Part shown: positions 44,876-55,447 of the stretch, in pieces
How the letters are laid out: every line of letters starts with the position of its first letter
How positions within the stretch are numbered: position 1 is the first letter of the stretch
Source of the DNA: Haberlea rhodopensis
Lineage: Eukaryota; Streptophyta; Magnoliopsida; Lamiales; Gesneriaceae
DNA: 64,000 nt
Direction of reading: 5' to 3'
Assembly: GCA_907163345.1 (NCBI GenBank)
Contig: CAJQUN010000420.1
Location: 372,001-436,000, forward strand
Translations under genes and position numbers: made by a program
Notes under the pieces: generated by a model
What the model saw: the letters and a program-made list of their open reading frames with translations, nothing else
The model's database searches: none
Told to the model about the DNA's origin: nothing

Positions 44876-47504
44876 GAATTTCGTCCTCGAAATTAGCACT
44901 GGTGTATCACGTAACACCCAGGCTACACAACAACATGAAGCCATAACCTCGATTCTTGACCATATCAGAATCGTATTAATAAACGCGAGGATACTTACCT
45001 CTCATCTAACTCTGAAACAGAGCGACATACCAAAACCAACATATCACCCAAGAGGTAAAACGTACCTCGATGCGGGTCATCCCAAAAATCAGCCTCTCAT
45101 GACTGCGAAACAACTGATACTTACGACTGTAGATCAGACAGTCATCCTTCGTTCTAATACAACAGTACGAACACATCCCGAATGACACCTCAACCGTAAG
45201 AACGTTGACCTCGTGTCAAACTCTGGAGTGGAATAGACTTCCAAATCCATCATAACGTCAAAGAGCGTCAGCACAACTCAACGCTAACAGTCCAAAAGCA
45301 GTTAGTCAACTGAAACTGCAAGGATTCGAATCGCTCTTGATTCTATCGTAGATATCATTCCATGACATCTTTACCAAGACTCTCGATGTCTAACATACAT
45401 CGTTACGAAGGAAACACTAGTACAACCACGGTGTACACATACCAAACCTGGTTTCCACTTCAAACTTCCTCCATCGAAGGAGTAGTCGCCTCATTGCAAC
45501 TTAATTTGGGCAACTCACGGCCACAAATTCAAACAAAAGACATCTCACAAGATGTCCACCTCCGGATGTTCCAAGAATCACGTCCTGATCATAAATAACA
45601 ACCGAGACTCCGCAGAGTTTAAAATTCTTAAGGGGCATGCAATAAACCCATTGCATCCTCAACGCTTGTGTCGTCAGCGACACTCAACCAATCCGAAATC
45701 CTGCCATCCCTTGAAAATCCTCGGATTTAACAATCCAAACTTGGGAAGGCTGTCGCATAACTCGAAGGAAAACACCAACAAGGGAAATACCTTAACCCTC
45801 ACAAGAAAATCCCTCCTCAAGGGAGTCAACTAACTTCACGATCATTCCTCATAATCATCGTGCCATGGAGATTCCCAATCTCAAGGTGTTCCATATCTCT
45901 CATCAGAGATTTAACCATCCAAAAATAGCATAACTCTATGCTTAACAGAGAGGAAATCAATAACTGGCATCCGTATACTCACCGGTATACCTGCCTAAGC
46001 ACTGATGTCGCATGCATACTCAATGCACTCGGCTCGGGTATCTACCACATATCCCTAAGCCCCAAACACAACCGTCAATTCTGAGTCATTCCTTACTCAG
46101 TGGAGGATGAAAATCGACGATTAACAATACACGGTGTGATTCCCAAAATCAACACCACTTGTACCAACTTACCGAATCTTTCAAAGATTCCCAAATAGGT
46201 ATAATACTACCTCCTTCCTCGCAAGGGAAGTGCCATCGAACTCGAGATCCACAAGTCTCGAACCATCGTTCGGAAAAACTGGATACAATAACACCCATTG
46301 TATCCCAATACACGGGTTCCTTTAGATTGAGTCAATAACGACCTGATGACTCTCTTGTTGGTACTCCAACATCCTGAGCTGTCCCAGACAAGTCTCCAAG
46401 ATTAAACATAAACGTATACACGTTTCAGCGAGGCACGAACAACCTTAACCTCAATGACATGGTGACTACTAGAGTCCACCACAATCCACATCGTATTACC
46501 TTACGATTTGCCAAACTTGGTTCCAACGAGCAGTGTAACGGCTCTAGCAAGCCCATCATGGTGCTACACACACGCGGCAGACAACCTAGTCTCTGCCTCT
46601 TTAGGTTTACCTCAAACCTACCAATAAGACGGACGTTTCCACATGGTATAACATACTATGGGAGGAAAACTCAATAGAGTAGTGGGTCTTTATCCAACAT
46701 TCCTCAATGCCGATACACCCTGGACACTCCAATGTCCCTATGTACTTAACATAACCTGATCCTACTCCCTTAGGACCCATCCTACACCCTCAAGGGTGGT
46801 GTGACCATGTCCACCACATGTCACATCGACAGAAAGCGAGTACTTTCCTCCATGATTACTCCTGTCGTCAAATCACATGGCCAAAAGCCATTCCAACGAG
46901 CATACCTCAAGGGTATCACCACTCGTAAAATGATCCCCCAATCGTAAGCTGCGGTACAATCACACGTACAGCGCATCCAACCATTCCTCGAGCAACCCGC
47001 TCGGTATAAGGGTCACGTCCATCGGTGTCGCACACACCACCTTGTGCTCGGTACTGGCACCCAAGGCATACCACTGAATACGTATACTCAACGCATCGAT
47101 CATCGTAACGATGATGCATGTCTAATAAGACATCTCCTACACCATCGTCATCGTCATCCCGTGACGACACATGCCAACTCATGGCATCTAAAACATTGCC
47201 CACTAGTGACGATACATGTACATCAGCGTATGTCATCCACTAACATGCTAGTAAAATAGGCATAATAAACATGTATATCAATGCATGCCAGCTACAATAA
47301 AGCTAATAAAATAGCAATATCTCATACCTCATCGCTAGTGATATAGCGTCATACCTGTCTCCGTCGCTCAATAATAGTGCGTAATCAGCACCCATCGCTC
47401 GAAGGCGGCAAAATCCTGTGCTGAGTACATAGCGGCAAAATCCCTCGCTATAGAATCGACGGCATGACACCTCATCATATAATAAGTGGCATGAAACCTC
47501 GCTA
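44876..47504 (-). other. Element L internal region without coding capacity
   Basis: About 2.6 kb with only short chance frames. The minus-strand sequence near 46800-46910 matches element M near 20470-20620 in order, so it is a conserved part of this non-coding family rather than random filler. Inverted repeats such as CGTCAT...GTGACG occur near 47146-47165. Confidence 0.7.
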
Positions 47505-48984
47505 TACCCTGAGCATGAATCATCGTCCACAAAGTAGCGGAAAGAGGCATCGCTATCAATACACCTGGCGGAATGAACCATCGCCAATCAATATAGCGGA
47601 ATGAACCATCGCTATAAATACACCTGGCGGAATGAACCATCGCCAATCAATATAGCGGAATGAACCGTCGCTATAAATACACCTGGCGGAATGAACCATC
47701 GCCAATAGATATAGCGGAAAGAACCATCGCTATAAATACGCCTGGCGGAATGAACCATCGCCAATAAATATAGCGGAATGAACCGTCGCTATAAATACGC
47801 CTGGCGGAATGAACCATCGCCAATAAATATAGCGGAATGAACCATCGCTATAAACCGTGTCCTCATAGAGAAATGAATATAAATCGACACAGCGGGACAC
47901 ATCACCGCTATCATCCGTGTCATCACAAAGGAATGAATCATCATCCTAACAAGCGGCATCTCATCCTCGCTTCTTCATACAAGCGGTATCTCATCCTCGC
48001 TTCGTATGGCATACCCCGCCTCCATGTGCAAGCGAGCATCCCCGCCCGCTCCACATTTTTAGCGGTACAAGCATAAGCTTCTTCATACAAGCGGTATATC
48101 ATCCTCGCTTCGTATGGAATACCCCGCCTCCATGTGCAAGCGAGCATTCCCGCCCGCTCCACATTTTTAGCGGTCAAGCATAAGTATAAAAATTCTCACT
48201 GTCATAAGCAGGACTCCTGGAATGTATAATCATCATTCCTTTTTATACTCCATATTTCCTGTAACCTGCAACCATCAGGGTTAACAACAATAGCCATATA
48301 CGCTATGCATCCACATTCAATTCATAATAAAAACACATTATGAGAATGTATGGTTTCACAAATAAATGTCATGATATCCTTCTTTAAATCCTTATTTCAT
48401 CCTGAGCCCTTATCATTAGTACATTTTAATGCTTCTTGCTACTCCAGGAAAGCGGAATTCTTCCTCGCTTCCACTGGACTTTAGCGTTGCTACTCCATGT
48501 AAGCGGAACTCTTCATCACTTCCAATGGACTTTAGCGTTGCTACTCCATATAAGCGGGACTCTTCATCGCTTCATATGGACTTTAGCATAAGCCATTAAA
48601 ATCCTTACTAAGATAACTTTGACTCAAGACATGCATATGCAAAAACAATGCACAATAACATATATCATAACCTCAATGCACCACTTTGCATTCATCATGT
48701 GTCAACAAGACAACGTAAAATACATGTTACCTCGGAAATATCCCTTTATCTGATTTTCTTAAAACCAGCTTCCTTGGCACATAACACACGGAGTGCCAGA
48801 CATCCCCATAAATGTCATCCTATCGTGTTCCACACGATTCCTGCAACCACAATGGTTAGCAATACCACTTTTCATATCATAAGAGCACATAAACAATGTG
48901 TTATGTCATACAACATTAATGCCATCATGCATAAATATGTGCTATCAATAACTTCCTAGGCCCTTAACAGCCCCAATGAGCAAC
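47505..48984 (-). repeat. Element L leader, inner copy
   Basis: A direct duplicate of 49442-50921 (offset 1,937) that appears identical base for base. It contains the hairpin array and the conserved leader end before the primer site. It ends at the inner primer-binding site. Confidence 0.92.
47555..47865. repeat. 59-60-bp tandem hairpin array, element L leader (inner copy)
   Basis: Alternating units TATAGCG-GAATGAACCAT-CGCTATA and TGGCG-GAATGAACCAT-CGCCA repeat five times, with a constant 11-nt loop. The A-T to G-C change at the stem is matched on both sides. Later units use AAGCG...CGCTT (about 47955-48020 and 48465-48590). The outer copy is at about 49492-49802. Confidence 0.9.
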
Positions 48985-48988
48985 CACT

Positions 48989-49000
48989 GCTCTGATACCA
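48989..49000 (-). other. Inner primer-binding site, element L
   Basis: The minus strand reads TGGTATCAGAGC followed by AGTGGTT, the version shared by A, C, J and I. It is followed by a 175-bp LTR piece (49005-49179). Confidence 0.88.
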
Positions 49001-49004
49001 CTAA

Positions 49005-49447
49005 TGTAAGGACCCCAAGCCCTTAAAACCTTGATTAGTGTATTAACCACTATGTGTGGTACATGCTTTCTATAAAATGTCAATCGGGAAGCTCTGATGA
49101 TACTTAATCATTGCCTGTCAATAAAAGACTCATATGTTTGCCCTTTACCAACCCCTTGGTGCCACTTTTCACATTGTAAGGTTGTGGTGATTCTTGTTAT
49201 GGATTGATAAATTCATGTTGTAGATGCATTATGATGCTTATTGGGTTTCGAATTTTAGGGATTTGGATTTCAAATTTGGGGGTTTGGCATGTAGGATGAT
49301 TATTCATGCTATGGATTGATTAATTCACATTTTAGATGAATTATGGAATTATTGGGTTCGAAATTGTGAGATTAAGGTTCGATTTTTGTAGGGCATTCTT
49401 GAACAAATTTCGATTGTCTCATTTATTTCCTTCCCTGCATGTACCCT
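49005..49447 (-). repeat. Rearranged LTR pieces inside element L
   Basis: 49005-49179 repeats the first 175 bases of the LTR at its leader-proximal end (as 42236-42410). 49180-49447 is the reverse complement of LTR bases 43806-44073. The junction with the outer leader copy lies in the shared heptamer TACCCTG (49442-49448 and 47505-47511). Confidence 0.9.
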
Positions 49448-50921
49448 GAGCATGAATCATCGTCCACAAAGTAGCGGAAAGAGGCATCGCTATCAATACA
49501 CCTGGCGGAATGAACCATCGCCAATCAATATAGCGGAATGAACCATCGCTATAAATACACCTGGCGGAATGAACCATCGCCAATCAATATAGCGGAATGA
49601 ACCGTCGCTATAAATACACCTGGCGGAATGAACCATCGCCAATAGATATAGCGGAAAGAACCATCGCTATAAATACGCCTGGCGGAATGAACCATCGCCA
49701 ATAAATATAGCGGAATGAACCGTCGCTATAAATACGCCTGGCGGAATGAACCATCGCCAATAAATATAGCGGAATGAACCATCGCTATAAACCGTGTCCT
49801 CATAGAGAAATGAATATAAATCGACACAGCGGGACACATCACCGCTATCATCCGTGTCATCACAAAGGAATGAATCATCATCCTAACAAGCGGCATCTCA
49901 TCCTCGCTTCTTCATACAAGCGGTATCTCATCCTCGCTTCGTATGGCATACCCCGCCTCCATGTGCAAGCGAGCATCCCCGCCCGCTCCACATTTTTAGC
50001 GGTACAAGCATAAGCTTCTTCATACAAGCGGTATATCATCCTCGCTTCGTATGGAATACCCCGCCTCCATGTGCAAGCGAGCATTCCCGCCCGCTCCACA
50101 TTTTTAGCGGTCAAGCATAAGTATAAAAATTCTCACTGTCATAAGCAGGACTCCTGGAATGTATAATCATCATTCCTTTTTATACTCCATATTTCCTGTA
50201 ACCTGCAACCATCAGGGTTAACAACAATAGCCATATACGCTATGCATCCACATTCAATTCATAATAAAAACACATTATGAGAATGTATGGTTTCACAAAT
50301 AAATGTCATGATATCCTTCTTTAAATCCTTATTTCATCCTGAGCCCTTATCATTAGTACATTTTAATGCTTCTTGCTACTCCAGGAAAGCGGAATTCTTC
50401 CTCGCTTCCACTGGACTTTAGCGTTGCTACTCCATGTAAGCGGAACTCTTCATCACTTCCAATGGACTTTAGCGTTGCTACTCCATATAAGCGGGACTCT
50501 TCATCGCTTCATATGGACTTTAGCATAAGCCATTAAAATCCTTACTAAGATAACTTTGACTCAAGACATGCATATGCAAAAACAATGCACAATAACATAT
50601 ATCATAACCTCAATGCACCACTTTGCATTCATCATGTGTCAACAAGACAACGTAAAATACATGTTACCTCGGAAATATCCCTTTATCTGATTTTCTTAAA
50701 ACCAGCTTCCTTGGCACATAACACACGGAGTGCCAGACATCCCCATAAATGTCATCCTATCGTGTTCCACACGATTCCTGCAACCACAATGGTTAGCAAT
50801 ACCACTTTTCATATCATAAGAGCACATAAACAATGTGTTATGTCATACAACATTAATGCCATCATGCATAAATATGTGCTATCAATAACTTCCTAGGCCC
50901 TTAACAGCCCCAATGAGCAAC
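49442..50921 (-). repeat. Element L leader, outer copy
   Basis: Second copy of 47505-48984. It runs into the functional primer site and 5' LTR. Confidence 0.92.
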
Positions 50922-50936
50922 CTGGCTCTGATACCA
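50919..50936 (-). other. Outer primer-binding site with 18-nt tRNA match, element L
   Basis: The plus strand reads AACCTGGCTCTGATACCA, which as far as I know is the 3'-terminal 18 nt of plant initiator tRNA-Met. The other elements and the inner site match only the last 12. Confidence 0.85.
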
Positions 50937-50940
50937 CTAA

Positions 50941-53565
50941 TGTAAGGACCCCAAGCCCTTAAAACCTTGATTAGTGTATTAACCACTATGTGTGGTACAT
51001 GCTTTCTATAAAATGTCAATCGGGAAGCTCTGATGATACTTAATCATTGCCTGTCAATAAAAGACTCATATGTTTGCCCTTTACCAACCCCTTGGTGCCA
51101 CTTTTCACATTGTAAACTTTTACAAAAATTTGGGCAGAGTCTCCCCATAAATAGAGCTATCCCAAAACAGAGTACAACACATAACAAAATTCCCGGCCAG
51201 GGAACACATAATACTCAACAGAAAGCAGTAATACAAGTAGATTCCCAGCCAGGGAAGACACCACACATATGTCAACAAAAGTGGGTTCCAACACCCACAT
51301 AATACACCAATGACTCTCATATCATTCTAGCAATTCAACCTAATTGCATGCAACCTTAAATGAAAGAGAGAAAGGCTCATGCCTTTATATACAATCCATA
51401 TACAAGTATAGTCGTGCTCACATGCGAGCATCATGAATATGAATATGTATAAATCCTCAGGTGTATATATAGGTACTCTATACGATACCGTGCTCCATCA
51501 AGCCCTGGTACCACGATCCTGGGAGTACCTCAAATCAACAGCTCGAGCTCAGCTCCATAGCCATCGATGTACCTGTCCACCTGTCCCAACAGAGACAGCC
51601 CCCAACGGGGTGAGCATACCAATACACAAAATCCCATAATCAAAATAATGAAATTCATAATTTACAACAAAGGTAAATGCTAATGAATTTAAATGATACT
51701 CCCTGGATGGCAACATCCTCATCCGGGATTCCGTGTACTGTCCCTGTTCTCACAACATCAAACTCATCAAATCTCATAAATCAGTAAATCAACACATTGA
51801 TTTACACATCGCATGCCTGATCCTCGAATATCAACATATAGTGATTACAAATTCATTAAACATGCAATTACAGATATCACAATATCTAATACTGATTTCA
51901 CAACCTTGCTATCAATCACAGATAGCTCAAATGCCTTAGCATTTATTTTACCATTCCTTCATTATACTTAGACATCTCAAGTGTCTTATAATGAATACAT
52001 GAGTCTACAAACCTAGACATCTCAAATGTCTCATAATGAATACATGATTCTACGAACCTAGACATCTCAAATGTCTTACGAAGAATGCATGATTCTACAA
52101 ACCTAGACATCTCAAATGTCTCATAATATAGTCATATAAACCCAGTACCCCATATATCATACAAGAGTCATCCTACTCTAGTGTCACGCACGCTACAAGC
52201 GGCGATATCAAGATTTGGGTCATTCCTTGGCTATATCAACATATATGTATAACCATACGCAAAACATTCAATGCAATCAAAAACACCTTATGCATTTCAC
52301 ATATATATAGTAATGCTCGTACGTCGCACGTACCTTAAATCTCCGAAGTCCGAGCCAAGCCTTGCTCGAGTTCCATGCCCCGAGGAATGATGTGCTAACA
52401 CGATAAACAATTCACCATTATTTACGAACATGTAACCTATGCTCAAGCACACCCATATCCCTCACAACATTGTCAATACACGACAATTATCCTCTTAAAA
52501 GACCCGGGGCAGGGTACATGCAGGGAAGGAAATAAATGAGACAATCGAAATTTGTTCAAGAATGCCCTACAAAAATCGAACCTTAATCTCACAATTTCGA
52601 ACCCAATAATTCCATAATTCATCTAAAATGTGAATTAATCAATCCATAGCATGAATAATCATCCTACATGCCAAACCCCCAAATTTGAAATCCAAATCCC
52701 TAAAATTCGAAACCCAATAAGCATCATAATGCATCTACAACATGAATTTATCAATCCATAACAAGAATCACCACAACCCTTCCAAAACCCCCAAATTCGA
52801 ACCCACTTCATGCATACAACCAAAATCGAACCCAAGCCAACGAAAATCGAAATCATTCGAGCCAATAAATCACAATTTGGCAGGGAATCACATCACAAGC
52901 ATGGAAAAAGGGGTTAGGAAGGTTACCCAAACGAAATCGGAAGAAAAATCGACCAAAATCGATAAACCCTAGAATTTGGGGATCGCCGCTTATCTGCAAA
53001 ATTCGACTTCCACACGCGATGAAACTTCGAATTGATGGAGGGGAAAGAAGCGCCTCGTCGAGACGAAGACGGCGGTAGGTCGCACGCCCCGAACGGCGGC
53101 CGGACGGCGGCGGGCGGAGCGCTTGAAGCCGCGGGGGCAGGGGCTGACGGGAGTGGCGCGCGGGGGGGGGGAAGAGAAGAATAAAGGGGCTGAAATGAAT
53201 TTTTTTGTAAAATTTTGGGTTTAAATGGTATTTATAGCAAAAATACCCCGAAAAATTAATAGCCCCACAAATACATCATGATTCCTTAAAAATCATCTGT
53301 TTTCAAAAACTCTCTCTCTAACTCCAAAATCCCCTACCGGTGCTCACCCAGCACCCGAGATCCCGAGACACATCAAAAACCCAACTCTTAGGTTTTACAC
53401 CGCAATGTGAATACAATCTCAACCTCTGGATCCAACGATCCCAACTGCCCAAATAAACGAGCCCAGAAGGCCCAACACCTCGATTAAATCCCAAATCGCC
53501 ACGTAAAACCACTTTAGGGATTATTAATACTACGGGATTAACACCTATAATCCCTGGTCATCACA
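50941..53565 (-). repeat. Element L 5' LTR (2,625 bp)
   Basis: Matches 42236-44859; one extra G near 53170. Followed by ATGAA. Confidence 0.94.
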
Positions 53566-53570
53566 ATGAA

Positions 53571-55431
53571 CATCCATCAAATAGATCTTACTTTCATTTC
53601 TATATCACAAATCAATAACTCAATATTATGAATCAAATCGTAATCAATACTTTGGATGCACACATCCTCACATGAATCATGATATTACATTGGTAATGCA
53701 AAACCCCATCATCTCCCACCATCCGCTACATCACACACATGATGCGGGATACACACACCCATACGTGCAAGATCACGCCCAACCCACATAGCAGTTCACT
53801 AAACACGCAAGTTCAACAGAGGGAAAGAAAGCGCAAGGTGTATGTATAATAATATACAACTAGTGTCTAACTAAAACAATTCAATTAAGCTTATTAACAT
53901 GTTCCACAATTATTCAAATCCACACCGAGGTGATTCAAACCAAGACACGAAAGAAGGGATCCATGAAGATACAAGATTCTACCCTTTTAAATCAATTCCC
54001 TTAATCCCTACATAAGGTCATTTATTGATTAAATTCAACTTTAACAATTTAAATATGTATTGAATTTCAATCTAAACTCATAATGCCCATTCAAGCATAC
54101 ACATCACCACAATCTTGTTCCATGTCATAACTTACACTACCATGCATCTAACCCATTTATTCCCACATTTAGTATAGCTTTTGGTTACACTTGAACTCCA
54201 CTTAAACATTATATCAAACACTTTATGAGCATTATTTTCAAGTTGAAGTTGGCTTTTATAATCCACCAAGACAGCCCTAAAATCGAGTCATAGACACCCT
54301 CCACGACTAAAATATATAGTATCAAGTTTAACATCAATAAAATCACATTTTTATCAATTTCAACATCTATGATAAGATTAGAACAAGTATTCAAATTCTC
54401 ATCTAATATCTTCATAACAAAGGTAATTAATCAAGACGTAATGATTTCCGGCAGCACTAAAATCTTTAACGCACACCCACTAACATGTGCTGGGACACCT
54501 TCACATATGAGCATACAACACTAACTCATACCAACACAAGCTGGAAAGTTCATATATATATATATGTGTATATATATAATATACACACTAATATACACTG
54601 AAATGCTCACAAATACATGTAATCAGCACACAAATACACACACTCATACACGCACAGCACACACTCACGCACACACACGCACACACTCAAACACACAATA
54701 GCAAACCCTTCGAAAAATGCCAGCAAAATCGAACCAAAGTTCATCAAAAATTCGAGGGATTTCAGGTGAATAACGACTGAGGGACGGCGAGGATTACCCA
54801 CAAAAAAATCGGAAGAAAATCGTCCCAAAATCGGACGAATTCGGAAATCCGAATCGCGGCGCTTCCTGGCAAGATCCGAACGAAATCCTCGACGAAACTT
54901 CGTGATATTGGTATGGAAAGAAGCGCCTGGGAGATACGAAGGCGGTGGCGGTTCGGACGCGCCGGAAGGAGCTCGGACGGCGGCGGGCGCGGCGGTTTAG
55001 TGGCGAGGGGTCTGAATGTGCGCGATTGCAGAGAAGAAAAGAGGGGGTTCGGGTTTTGTGCGTGATTTTACACCTTTTACTGTGTGTCCGAAAAAAAATG
55101 CCCAACATAACATATTTAATTTTTTTTTGTACCCTGACCCGGTTTTGTACATCGAAGTGTCACCGGTGCACTGATATATTATTTTCAGACAACGATTGGG
55201 ATTTATACACACCCCAAAAACCCAAAACTTAAATTCTTCATTTTAATTAATTTATCTCTAAAATATTATCGGAGTATATTTTACAATCTCAAAATATTTT
55301 AGGATCCGATTAATTTGCCAGTTGACCTTCACTTGGTCAATTCCACTTCTAATTAATTCTAAAATTAATTATCAATAAAATCCAAATCATATTTAGTCCA
55401 ACAAATGATTAATAAAAATCTGGACATCACA
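53571..55431 (-). repeat. Element I 3' LTR, piece 3
   Basis: Matches about 59861-61721. It contains an AT repeat (54551-54590), a CA-rich repeat (54630-54700) and a GC-rich patch (54840-55020), and ends GGACATCACA. Confidence 0.92.
54551..54700. repeat. AT and CA microsatellites in LTR I
   Basis: An (AT)n/(GT) stretch and then ACACAC-rich sequence. The other LTR (60842-60990) has a slightly longer AT part and a shorter CA part, so these have changed since insertion. Confidence 0.85.
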
Positions 55432-55447
55432 ATTCTCCCCAACATAT
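55432..55447 (-). other. Polypurine tract of element I
   Basis: The minus strand reads ATATGTTGGGGAGAAT next to the 3' LTR. Confidence 0.8.

Larger units (their letters stand above)
42236..53565 (-). mobile_element. Element L: young non-coding LTR retrotransposon (LARD-like, 11.3 kb) with rearranged leader
   Basis: LTRs at 42236-44859 and 50941-53565, target-site duplication ATGAA on both sides; the uninterrupted target survives near 59855. The LTRs appear identical except for the length of a G run, so insertion is very recent. The 6.1-kb internal region has no gag-pol, only a polypurine tract, a structured leader present twice, two primer-binding sites and an inverted LTR piece. It must have moved with proteins from another element. 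Confidence 0.93.

Noticed and set aside
47555..47865. Possible tRNA or snoRNA cluster because of repeated small stem-loops
   Set aside because: Single short stems with an 11-nt loop; no cloverleaf, no box C/D or H/ACA arrangement.
47837..50013. Two identical 79-codon frames (47837-48076 and 49774-50013) as a gene family
   Set aside because: They are identical only because the whole leader is duplicated; the sequence is a hairpin array.
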